A DNA stretch of 7,205 nt from Chitinophagaceae bacterium (GCA_023251335.1 JAHEZA010000117.1:1-7205); one strand, 5' to 3'. Counted from the stretch's first letter, positions 1 through 5,316 are shown. Numbers and translations are program-made. The notes: a model not told the origin generated them from the sequence alone.

Positions 1-234
1 CAAAATGATTGCAGTGATGAAAATTGTGAATTGCTGCCCACTTTTGATTTTCCTATCTGTAATAATTCTTATAAAGCGTGTGTACAAAAATGGCTTGCCG
101 CAGATGAAACTGAATACACGGATTTAACTTCACAACTACAGGAAGCCAACAAACAAAAAGAAGCGCTTGCAGCCTGCAAAAATAGTTTGGTAAAAGCCAT
201 AAAAGCAGTGGATCCAAAAACAAGATGCAATTAA
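1..234 (+). CDS. C-terminal end of a cysteine-rich hypothetical protein (5' part outside window)
   Basis: The frame is open from base 1 to the TAA at 232-234, giving 77 residues with no convincing start, so this is most simply the tail of a gene that begins upstream. A TTG at 31 could be a start, but the reading frame and the cysteine pattern continue to its left. Six cysteines are visible (fragment residues 4, 9, 20, 27, 59, 76). Residues about 35-70 are rich in Ala, Lys, Glu and Gln and look helical, possibly a short coiled coil. I do not recognise the family, and it does not resemble the C-terminus of a contractile sheath protein, which is what one might expect upstream of a tube gene. It ends 28 bp before the first tube gene on the same strand, so it is probably in the same operon. 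Its function is unknown; a role in the particle is inferred only from position. Confidence 0.6.
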   Translation, partial: QNDCSDENCELLPTFDFPICNNSYKACVQKWLAADETEYTDLTSQLQEANKQKEALAACKNSLVKAIKAVDPKTRCN

Positions 235-262
235 AATTTATTAACCTTTAAAATTAAACGAC

Positions 263-712
263 ATGCCAGACTTTAAATATCCTCTTCCGAAATTTCATTT
301 CGAACTGGAATGGGGTGGGACAAGACTTGGTTTTACTGAAGTAACAGGACTGGATTTTGAAACGGAAGTAATTGAATACCGCGAAGGAAACCTGCCGGCT
401 TACAACAAAACCAAACAACCAGGGCTTACGAAATACACAGATGTTACATTGAAACGCGGTATTGTCCTGGACGATTTGGAATATTTCAATCAATGGGTGA
501 AAACGGCCATGTTCCAGGAAAAAAAGGAAACCTACAGGCGCACGGTAACTATTAAACTTTTAAATGAAGAACACAAAGCCATCATCGTATGGACCTTGTC
601 AAAAGCCTGGCCTTCCAAAATTCAATCCACCGACCTGAAAGCGGATGGAAATGAAGTGGCCATTGAGACATTGACTTTTGTTCATGAAGGGCTTACTATG
701 GCCAAACCATGA
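263..712 (+). CDS. Tail tube protein, T4 gp19 family (Afp1/Afp5-like)
   Basis: This 149-residue protein has the usual length and pattern of the phage T4 gp19-like inner tube family (Pfam PF06841), which forms stacked hexameric rings inside the contractile sheath. Visible landmarks are the N-terminal beta strand after MPDFKYP, FTEVTGLD (24-31), TLKRG (62-66), QWV (77-79), RTVTIKLLNEEH (93-104), W110, AWPSKI (115-120), and the C-terminal strand VAIETLTF (132-139) followed by HEG. The ATG at 263 is preceded by an A/T-rich leader with no Shine-Dalgarno, as is normal in Bacteroidota. It is the first of two adjacent tube paralogues, 27 bp ahead of the second. By analogy with Afp1/Pvc1 it is probably the main repeating tube subunit, because the other copy sits next to the baseplate genes. 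That split of roles is inference; the family assignment is strong. Confidence 0.93.
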   Translation: MPDFKYPLPKFHFELEWGGTRLGFTEVTGLDFETEVIEYREGNLPAYNKTKQPGLTKYTDVTLKRGIVLDDLEYFNQWVKTAMFQEKKETYRRTVTIKLLNEEHKAIIVWTLSKAWPSKIQSTDLKADGNEVAIETLTFVHEGLTMAKP

Positions 713-739
713 TTTTTTCATTTTTAAAAGTAATGCGCG

Positions 740-1207
740 ATGCCTGACATTTTATATCAGACAGTAAATTTTCATTTCAAAGTTGATTTCTATTTTGATG
801 CCCAGGATAAAACCGACATCAGGTTTCAGTCTGTTACAGGATTAGATTCCACTTTGGATACGGAGCAAATAAAAGAAGGTGGCGAAAACCGCTTTGAACA
901 CGTGTTGCCTGTGCGCAGAAAATATGGCCCGCTTACATTAAAACGCGGATTGATAAAGCAGGCAGATTCCAAATTATCGCAATGGCTGAAGCGGGCATTC
1001 GATGATGAAGTGGTTGAACCAAGACCTACCGTTACCATTTCATTATTGGATGAACAACATAATGCTTTAATGCATTGGACCATTAATAATGTGTGGCCGC
1101 GAAGCTGGAAGATTGGAGAACTGAACGCTGAACAAGGCGCTGTATTAATAGAAACATTGGAACTGAATTATAACCGGTTATTATTTGACAATCCTCAAAC
1201 TAAATAA
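740..1207 (+). CDS. Second tail tube protein, T4 gp19 family (Afp5-like, probable tube initiator)
   Basis: This 155-residue gp19-family protein is a diverged paralogue of the preceding gene. Corresponding landmarks are FQSVTGLD (29-36), LTLKRGL (65-71), QWL (81-83), PTVTISLLDEQH (96-107), W113, VWPRSW (118-123) and IETLEL (137-142). Compared with the first tube protein it has a few extra residues before VTGLD (a YFDAQDKTD stretch) and a charged insert, EGGENRFEHVLPVRRKYG, at 46-63. In Afp and PVC, Afp5/Pvc5 forms the tube ring or rings touching the baseplate. The position here, directly before the Afp6-like, Afp7-like and VgrG genes, fits that role. The stop TAA at 1205-1207 is followed one base later by the next ATG, indicating one transcript and likely translational coupling. 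Confidence 0.92.
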   Translation: MPDILYQTVNFHFKVDFYFDAQDKTDIRFQSVTGLDSTLDTEQIKEGGENRFEHVLPVRRKYGPLTLKRGLIKQADSKLSQWLKRAFDDEVVEPRPTVTISLLDEQHNALMHWTINNVWPRSWKIGELNAEQGAVLIETLELNYNRLLFDNPQTK

Positions 1208-1208
1208 T

Positions 1209-1385
1209 ATGCCAATAGAAGTTCGCGAATTGATAATTAAAGCAACGGTAACCCAGGAAGGAACGGGTGGAGCAAATTCTGCGCCATCACCGAACACCAA
1301 TAATAATGTATCGCCACAGGAAGAAATCATAACAGCCTGTGTAGAAAAAATTTTGGAAATATTAAAAGAAAAAGATGCCCGATAA
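1209..1385 (+). CDS. Small DUF5908-type protein (Afp6/Pvc6-like)
   Basis: This is a 58-residue protein. The N-terminus MPIEVRELIIKATV is the signature I associate with DUF5908, a family of about 60 residues found between the tube and LysM genes of eCIS clusters (Afp6/Pvc6 position). It has a short N-terminal beta strand (3-14), a low-complexity Gly/Ser/Pro/Asn linker (18-36), and a C-terminal acidic/basic helix IITACVEKILEILKEKD (40-56). The ATG at 1209 is chosen over an upstream in-frame TTG at 1185 because the family begins at MPIE and the TTG lies inside the preceding gene. Its last 11 bases overlap the start of the next gene. Its exact role in the particle is not known to me; a small baseplate or assembly factor is plausible. 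The family call rests on memory of the motif. Confidence 0.82.
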   Translation: MPIEVRELIIKATVTQEGTGGANSAPSPNTNNNVSPQEEIITACVEKILEILKEKDAR

Positions 1386-2073
1386 TTCAAAGACACTTGC
1401 GAAGCTGGTTATTCATTCGTTTGATAAGAATGATTTTAAGGTTGAAAATAAAGACAGGTTATTCACTACGCCTATCAACCCTGAATCATTTACAAAAAAT
1501 TATACCGTCGAATTGGACACTGCCCGTGGACAAGGCCAGTCTTCTACGAATCCGCAGTACAAATCTTCAGCTCCAAAGGAGCTAAAAATCGAGTTTATAT
1601 TAGATGGAACTAACACGCTCGAAGGGTATGTGGATGAATATAAAAAATTGAATGTACATAAACAATTAAAGAAATTACTGGCTTGCGTTTATGACGTAGT
1701 TACAGAAACCCATCGCCCTCCCTTCCTGAGAGTTCAATGGGGTTCAGAGATTGATTTTAATTGTGTCCTTTCGAACCTGGATATCAATCATATTTTATTT
1801 AATCCTGATGGTTCGCCTTTGCGGGTAAAAATTAACGCTGGTTTTATTCAATATGTTTCCCCTGAAGAGCAAGCGAAAGGTGATAGAAAAAATAGCCCCG
1901 ACCTTACTCATTATAAAAAAGTAAACGAAGGCGACCGCCTCGATCTCCTCGCCTACAAGGTTTATAATAATTCCAAATATTTTTTGCAGGTAGGAAAAGT
2001 AAATGGCTTAACAAGCGTAAGGTACTTGAAAGCGGGAATTCAACTTTATTTACCACCACTTGATAAAACATAA
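1375..2073 (+). CDS. LysM-bearing baseplate/tube-adaptor protein (Afp7/Pvc7-like)
   Basis: This 232-residue protein matches the eCIS Afp7 type (N-terminal CIS tube domain plus LysM), functionally like the LysM-type tail proteins gp53 and gpX of phages, which link the tube or hub to the baseplate. The N-terminal domain shows INPESF (34-39), ELKIEFILDGT (69-79), PPFLRVQWGS (114-123) and a beta strand LRVKINAGFIQY (149-160). The C-terminal LysM-like module runs from about 179 to 228, beginning HYKKVNEGDRLDLLAYKVY and ending with the ILYLPP-like segment GIQLYLPP. The ATG at 1375 lies inside the end of the DUF5908 gene (11-bp overlap), consistent with coupled translation. The stop TAA at 2071 is 4 bp before the VgrG start. 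In phage-like particles the LysM is thought to mediate protein packing and not necessarily peptidoglycan binding; no signal peptide is present. Confidence 0.9.
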   Translation: MPDNSKTLAKLVIHSFDKNDFKVENKDRLFTTPINPESFTKNYTVELDTARGQGQSSTNPQYKSSAPKELKIEFILDGTNTLEGYVDEYKKLNVHKQLKKLLACVYDVVTETHRPPFLRVQWGSEIDFNCVLSNLDINHILFNPDGSPLRVKINAGFIQYVSPEEQAKGDRKNSPDLTHYKKVNEGDRLDLLAYKVYNNSKYFLQVGKVNGLTSVRYLKAGIQLYLPPLDKT

Positions 2074-2077
2074 AAGG

Positions 2078-3844
2078 ATGCCGGATATTTTAATTCCAAA
2101 TGATTCGAAACATGATGTAGCTACCTATAAAATTACGGTGGACGGCACTGCAGTGGATCCATCATTACAGCTTTTATCGCTTTCCATTTCTAAAGAATTA
2201 AACAGGATTTCTACAGCTACCATCATTTTTCGCGATGGGGATGCAGCGCTTCAGACATTTACGTTGAGTAACCAGGATGTTTTTGTTCCGGGCAAAAAAA
2301 TTGAAATCAGTATTGGAAGAGACAGCATCAACAAAAGCGCTTTTAAAGGGATTATTATTAAACATGCCGTTAAGGTAAGAGCAAACGGCAATACTCAACT
2401 GCGGGTAGAATGCATGGACGAAGCAGTTAAGATGACAATAGGAAGGAAGAATCAATATTTTGAAAATGTAAAAGACAGTGATGTTTTTGATGAGTTGATT
2501 TTAAAATACGGCATTAAGTCTGACCCCGAAACTACTACACTTCAACATAAAGAGTTGGTGCAACATAATATCACCGATTGGGACTTCATGTTGCTTCGTG
2601 CAGAAGCCAATAGTAAGCTGGTGAATGTAGATGACGGTGTTATAAAAATAACGCAACCCAAAATTCAAAAAGAGGTACTGCAGGTAAATTACGGCTCTTC
2701 CGTGTTGGAGTTTGAAGCCGAGATAGATGCACGCTATCAATTTAAAAGTGTGAATGCCGAGTCCTGGGATTATAGTAATCAACAATTATTTAAAGCAGAG
2801 ACTGCTTCTTCATCAATTGAAGAACAAGGCAACCTGACAGCAGAAGACATTGCAAAAGCAGTAAGCCCTGATAAATTTGATATGCACCACAGCGGCCACA
2901 AATTAGAACAGGAATTGCAGGACTGGGTGGACGGAATAATGATACGCAGCCGCCTCGCCAAAATAAGAGGGCGCGCAAGATTCACGGGGTTTGCCGGTAT
3001 CAAACCGGGAGATACCGTGTTACTTTCCGGCGTGGGCGATCGCTTCAACGGAAAAGCCTTTGTTACTGCAGTCAGGCAGGATATTGGAGGCGGCACGTGG
3101 GAAACACAAATTCAATTTGGCCTTGATCCCCGCCGCTATGCATTTATACATAATGATATGAACGATGCACCCACTGCGGGATTGGTAGGTGGCATACATG
3201 GTTTGCAAATAGGAGTAGTGGTGCAGTTGGAAAGCGATCCCGATGGCCAGGACAGAATCCGTGTACGCATACCAGTTATAGACAGCGATGCACAGGGAAT
3301 ATGGACCCGTATAGCCAGCCTTGATGCGGGCGATAACAGAGGCGCATTCTTTATGCCTGAAATTGGAGATGAAGTGATTGTCGGTTTCATAAATGATGAC
3401 CCCAACGATCCTGTGGTGCTGGGTATGTTACATAGCAGTAATAAACCTGCGCCAATAACTCCGCAAGATGCCAATAATGAAAAGGGATTTACTACGAGAA
3501 GTAAAATGCATTTGAGCTTTAATGACGATACAAAAACCATTGTGATAGACACGCCGGCGGGCAACAGTATTACTATAGATGAGCAAAGTATGAAAATAGA
3601 AATTAAAGATCAGAGCCAGAATAAAATTACGATGGAGGCATCTGGAATAACAATGGAAAGCCCTGCCAATATTGATATTAAAGCCGGGGCAATACTAACA
3701 CTTGCCGGTGGCGCTTCACTTTCCATTGGAGCGCCATCACTTTCTGTAAAGGCAGATGCAGATGTGAGTATCCAGGGAGCGGTAGCAAAGTTGGCTTCAT
3801 CCGGCATTACAGAAATAAACGGATCTATTGTGAAGATAAATTAA
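2078..3844 (+). CDS. vgrG: VgrG-like spike/hub protein (Afp8/Pvc8-like, gp27-gp5 fusion)
   Basis: This 588-residue protein is the trimeric hub and spike of the injection machine. Residues 1 to about 360 form the gp27/late-control-gene-D-like hub. Visible elements are VATYKITVDG (14-23), the paired beta strands ISTATIIFRDGD (44-55), KKIEISIG (73-80), the IGRKNQYFEN region, and GFAGIKPGDTVLLSGVGDRFNGKAFVTAVRQ, typical of Vgr proteins. Residues about 368-457 (VVQLESDPDGQDRIRVRIPV to DPVVLGMLHSS) are the gp5-type OB fold (Phage_base_V, PF04717). The rest (about 477-588) is a short alternating-hydrophobic region such as ITMEASGITMESPANIDIKA, expected to form the triple-stranded beta-helix needle. 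There is no lysozyme or toxin extension. The ATG at 2078 gives MPDILIP, preferred to an in-frame TTG at 2060 inside the previous gene. A 538-bp noncoding spacer follows. Confidence 0.95.
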   Translation: MPDILIPNDSKHDVATYKITVDGTAVDPSLQLLSLSISKELNRISTATIIFRDGDAALQTFTLSNQDVFVPGKKIEISIGRDSINKSAFKGIIIKHAVKVRANGNTQLRVECMDEAVKMTIGRKNQYFENVKDSDVFDELILKYGIKSDPETTTLQHKELVQHNITDWDFMLLRAEANSKLVNVDDGVIKITQPKIQKEVLQVNYGSSVLEFEAEIDARYQFKSVNAESWDYSNQQLFKAETASSSIEEQGNLTAEDIAKAVSPDKFDMHHSGHKLEQELQDWVDGIMIRSRLAKIRGRARFTGFAGIKPGDTVLLSGVGDRFNGKAFVTAVRQDIGGGTWETQIQFGLDPRRYAFIHNDMNDAPTAGLVGGIHGLQIGVVVQLESDPDGQDRIRVRIPVIDSDAQGIWTRIASLDAGDNRGAFFMPEIGDEVIVGFINDDPNDPVVLGMLHSSNKPAPITPQDANNEKGFTTRSKMHLSFNDDTKTIVIDTPAGNSITIDEQSMKIEIKDQSQNKITMEASGITMESPANIDIKAGAILTLAGGASLSIGAPSLSVKADADVSIQGAVAKLASSGITEINGSIVKIN

Positions 3845-3921
3845 AAAGCAGAAGGCGTAAACGGAAAGGAGAGGGGCCGAAGACGAAAGATCTTAAAAAT
3901 TAATCGACTTATATTCATGTA

Positions 3922-3942
3922 TAGTAAACGAACAAATAATGA
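3922..3942 (+). repeat. AACAAATAATGA-type repeat, copy 1
   Basis: The sequence reads TAGTAAACG then AACAAATAATGA. It matches copy 2 (4073) at all but one of the first 21 positions and then diverges after ATGA. It lies 78 bp past the vgrG stop. Function unknown; its reappearance at the same kind of site elsewhere in the spacers defines the family. Confidence 0.6.
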
Positions 3943-4008
3943 CGGCTTCCATTTTCGTAATTCTCAGGCGCTGGGTTAGATCGTATTTGTTACCGTCGGT
4001 ATTGACCT

Positions 4009-4025
4009 CCTGAGCTTGTCGAAAG
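4009..4025. repeat. CCTGAGCTTGTCGAAAG intergenic element
   Basis: The sequence CCTGAGCTTGTCGAAAG (minus strand CTTTCGACAAGCTCAGG) closely resembles the CCTTCGACAAGCTCAGG core of a widespread intergenic repeat found in many bacterial genomes, recalled from memory. It is bordered by CCTC on the left (4006-4009) and GAGG on the right (4025-4028), so it could form a small hairpin. It is single-copy in this window. Confidence 0.4.
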
Positions 4026-4072
4026 AGGGGTTTGGAAGAGATTAGAATGGCAGACCAGATAGGTTGGCTTTG

Positions 4073-4099
4073 TAGTAAACAAACAAATAATGAAGATTT
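4073..4099 (+). repeat. AACAAATAATGA-type repeat, copy 2
   Basis: TAGTAAAC-AAACAAATAATG is followed by AAGATTT. The AAGATTT extension is shared with copy 4 (4701-4727) on the far side of PAAR; copies 2 and 4 differ only at three central bases over 27 bp. Together with the 35-bp palindrome downstream of each, this suggests a composite unit present on both sides of the PAAR gene. Confidence 0.65.
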
Positions 4100-4151
4100 A
4101 TATTCTTAGTATCAAACATTCTCAACACTGATAATCTGCACCTGTAAAGAG

Positions 4152-4184
4152 AATGAATGGGACTTAGAGGTAACGAAGTTTTGT
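4152..4184 (+). repeat. AATGAATGGGACT...ACGAAGTTTTGT repeat, copy 1
   Basis: This 33-bp unit begins AATGAATGGGACT and ends AACGAAGTTTTGT. The second copy at 4275-4306 has the same ends and differs by a few bases and a 1-bp length change in the middle. The two copies flank the 35-bp palindromic repeat at 4236-4270. Not coding; function unknown. Confidence 0.6.
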
Positions 4185-4235
4185 TTAAAAATTATATTTT
4201 ATGAGTTATGTATTTAGAAAATATTTTATAGAGGG

Positions 4236-4270
4236 TGTCCCTCTCCTTCGGAGAGGGGTTGGGGTGAGGT
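4236..4270 (+). repeat. 35-bp palindromic repeat, left copy
   Basis: This copy is identical over 35 bp to the one at 4755-4789. Its core, CCCTCTCCTTCGGAGAGGG (4239-4257), is a perfect 8-bp inverted repeat around a TTC loop, followed by GTTGGGGTGAGGT. It closely resembles palindromic intergenic repeats I know from many Bacteroidota genomes. No T tract follows, so it is not a typical intrinsic terminator, although the hairpin could still affect RNA processing or stability. Confidence 0.85.
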
Positions 4271-4274
4271 TTCA

Positions 4275-4306
4275 AATGAATGGGACTCAGGAAAACGAAG
4301 TTTTGT
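4275..4306 (+). repeat. AATGAATGGGACT...ACGAAGTTTTGT repeat, copy 2
   Basis: This 32-bp unit is nearly the same as 4152-4184. It starts five bases after the left palindromic repeat, and its end runs directly into the third AACAAATAA motif. Confidence 0.6.
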
Positions 4307-4319
4307 AACGAACAAATAA
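4303..4319 (+). repeat. AACAAATAA-type repeat, copy 3 (short)
   Basis: TTGTAACGAACAAATAA matches the first part of copies 1 and 2 apart from one changed base and one missing A, and then diverges. It follows the left 35-bp palindrome, just as a shorter TAGTAACGAAC follows the right palindrome at 4794. Confidence 0.5.
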
Positions 4320-4382
4320 AATTATAGTTGGTCTGGAGATTTCTTTTCGCGACTTGCTACTCACTACTTCATACTGAATAAA

Positions 4383-4670
4383 ATGCCATCAGCAGCACGA
4401 ATAACGGATATGCATACATGCCCTTTGGCCACACCCAATCCGCATGTTGGAGGACCAATAACGGGACCCTGTGTGCCCACAGTTTTAATTGGCAGTTTAC
4501 CTGCCGCGGTAGTTGGCGATTTATGTGTGTGTGCCGGGCCGCCAGATGTAATTGTGAAAGGCTCGTCAACAGTTTTTATAGGAGGACGGCCAGCGGCCCG
4601 CCAGGGGGATTTAACAGCTCATGGTGGAGTAATAGTCGGCGGTTTACCAACCGTACAGATTGGAGGTTAA
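4383..4670 (+). CDS. PAAR-domain spike-tip protein (Afp10-like)
   Basis: This 95-residue protein is a single PAAR domain (PF05488), the cone that sits on the VgrG trimer and sharpens the spike, usually holding a zinc ion. The sequence shows PSAARITDMHTCP (2-14), PHVGGPITGP (20-29), the first repeat VLIGSLPAAVVGD (34-46), CVCAGPPDVIVKGSSTVFIGG (48-68), the PAAR-like motif RPAARQGD (69-76), TAHGG (78-82), and a final VGGLPTVQIGG. Candidate metal ligands are H11, C13, H21, C48, C50 and H80; the exact set cannot be assigned here. There is no effector extension, so it is a bare tip that could carry cargo only by separate association. The ATG at 4383 is in an A-rich context. Unlike its neighbours the gene stands alone between two noncoding repeat-bearing spacers, so it may be transcribed by read-through or from its own promoter. 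Confidence 0.95.
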   Translation: MPSAARITDMHTCPLATPNPHVGGPITGPCVPTVLIGSLPAAVVGDLCVCAGPPDVIVKGSSTVFIGGRPAARQGDLTAHGGVIVGGLPTVQIGG

Positions 4671-4700
4671 AATGGTGAGTTGTGAGCGGTGAGATATGAA

Positions 4701-4727
4701 TAGTAAATAGACAAATAATGAAGATTT
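4701..4727 (+). repeat. AACAAATAATGA-type repeat, copy 4
   Basis: TAGTAAATAG is followed by ACAAATAATGAAGATTT. It matches copy 2 over 27 bp except for three central positions. It begins 31 bp after the PAAR stop and 54 bp before the right palindrome. Confidence 0.65.
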
Positions 4728-4754
4728 TTTATTTTCTAAAGTATTTCCAGAGCA

Positions 4755-4789
4755 TGTCCCTCTCCTTCGGAGAGGGGTTGGGGTGAGGT
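4755..4789 (+). repeat. 35-bp palindromic repeat, right copy
   Basis: This is an exact copy of 4236-4270 in the same orientation; the inverted-repeat core is at 4758-4776. The bases just before the two copies are also similar (TATTTTATAGAGGG and TATTTCCAGAGCA), so the shared unit may be somewhat longer. It lies 101 bp before the gp25-like start. Confidence 0.85.
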
Positions 4790-4793
4790 CTTT

Positions 4794-4804
4794 TAGTAAC
4801 GAAC
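4794..4804 (+). repeat. TAGTAACGAAC fragment, related to the AACAAATAA motif (copy 5)
   Basis: TAGTAACGAAC matches the left part of the AACAAATAA family and then diverges into CAGTCAG. It is short enough that chance cannot be excluded. It is listed because it sits in the same order after the palindrome as copy 3 does on the left. Confidence 0.3.
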
Positions 4805-4842
4805 AGTCAGAAGCCGGAGATCTACGCCATTAAAAAAATCCG

Positions 4843-4860
4843 TGCCATCAGCGTATGGCA
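4843..4860 (+). other. Small hairpin upstream of the gp25-like gene
   Basis: TGCCAT and ATGGCA form a 6-bp stem with a 6-base loop, 30 bp before the ATG at 4891, followed by an A/T-rich stretch. It might influence translation initiation or mark an RNA end. It is weak and could be chance. Confidence 0.25.
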
Positions 4861-4890
4861 AAAATAATTTGTGGCTTAAAAAAATAATTT

Positions 4891-5316
4891 ATGAACACAT
4901 CTTTTAATTCTTTTCTCGGAACAGGCTGGGCTTTCCCCGTACAATTTGACCCGGATGCCGGCACTGTAGAATTGGTTAGCGACTACCAGGACATTGAAGA
5001 AAGCCTCAACATCTTGCTTTCTACAAGCCTTGGCGAGCGTGTGATGCAGCCTGATTATGGTTGCAACCTCAACGATTACATGTTTGAATCGCTCAACAGT
5101 ACTTTAATTGGAATTATAAAACATCATGTGGAAAATGCGATCCTGTATTTTGAGCCAAGAATTGTCGCGGAAAACGTAGAAGTAACCACAGCAGATTCAA
5201 CCGATCTGATTGAAGGAAAATTTACAATTACAGTTACCTATTCTGTTCCTCAAACCAATTCGAGGTTTAATTATGTGTATGATTATTATTTGAACGAAGC
5301 ATCAAAGCCGGTTTAA
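4891..5316 (+). CDS. GPW/gp25-family baseplate wedge protein (Afp9/Pvc9-like)
   Basis: This 141-residue protein has the length and conserved core of the phage gp25/GpW family (PF04965), which attaches the first sheath ring to the baseplate wedge. The signature segment is ILLSTSLGERVMQPDYGCNL (41-60), covering the GER and the P.YG.L motif, followed by an amphipathic helix ending EPRI (88-91) and C-terminal beta strands (ENVEVTTADS, GKFTITVTYSV). The ATG at 4891 follows an A-rich leader with no Shine-Dalgarno. The next gene starts 36 bp downstream. In Afp-type operons this gene normally sits between the VgrG/PAAR genes and the large baseplate protein, as here. Confidence 0.94.
   Translation: MNTSFNSFLGTGWAFPVQFDPDAGTVELVSDYQDIEESLNILLSTSLGERVMQPDYGCNLNDYMFESLNSTLIGIIKHHVENAILYFEPRIVAENVEVTTADSTDLIEGKFTITVTYSVPQTNSRFNYVYDYYLNEASKPV

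Larger units (their letters stand above)
3845..4382. other. Repeat-rich noncoding spacer between vgrG and PAAR
   Basis: I see no credible coding region in these 538 bp on either strand. The spacer contains several families of short repeats: three copies of an AACAAATAA-type motif (near 3922, 4073, 4303), two near-identical AATGAATGGGACT..ACGAAGTTTTGT units (4152 and 4275), a CCTGAGCTTGTCGAAAG element (4009), and a 35-bp palindromic repeat (4236) that recurs exactly on the other side of the PAAR gene. No convincing terminator or Bacteroidota-type promoter could be picked out by eye. The rest of the operon is nearly gapless, so this spacer is out of character and looks like accumulated mobile or relic repeat DNA. 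Confidence 0.7.
4671..4890. other. Repeat-bearing noncoding spacer between PAAR and gp25-like gene
   Basis: These 220 bp have no supported gene. They contain copy 4 of the AACAAATAATGA motif, the right copy of the 35-bp palindrome, a shortened TAGTAACGAAC, a small hairpin near 4843-4860, and an AT-rich leader up to the next ATG. The order motif-palindrome-TAACGAAC is the same as in the spacer left of PAAR. Confidence 0.65.

Noticed and set aside
254..493. Open frame on the minus strand opposite the first tube gene
   Set aside because: It is the antisense of a clear gp19-family gene and has no family resemblance. The same holds for the other minus-strand open frames opposite the second tube gene, DUF5908, VgrG and PAAR.
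1397..1585. Open frame within the LysM protein gene in another + frame
   Set aside because: It lies fully inside a well-supported gene, and its product has no recognisable motif.
2060..2077. Upstream TTG start for VgrG
   Set aside because: It overlaps the end of the LysM gene and adds only MIKHKR. The ATG at 2078 gives the MPD start shared by neighbours.
4239..4257. Intrinsic transcription terminator at the palindrome
   Set aside because: The stem is GC-rich but no run of T follows either copy. The same sequence at both sites is better explained as an intergenic repeat.
3845..4382. Decayed gene in the vgrG-PAAR spacer
   Set aside because: I could not find coding remnants matching any eCIS or transposase family in any frame; the visible structure is short repeats only.
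4418..4678. Open frame in another + frame overlapping PAAR, encoding a Cys/Arg/Trp-rich peptide
   Set aside because: The PAAR frame is unmistakable. The alternative is a frame shadow with unnatural composition.
3922..4804. CRISPR array
   Set aside because: The repeats are few, imperfect and irregularly spaced, they lie on both sides of a gene, and there are no cas genes.
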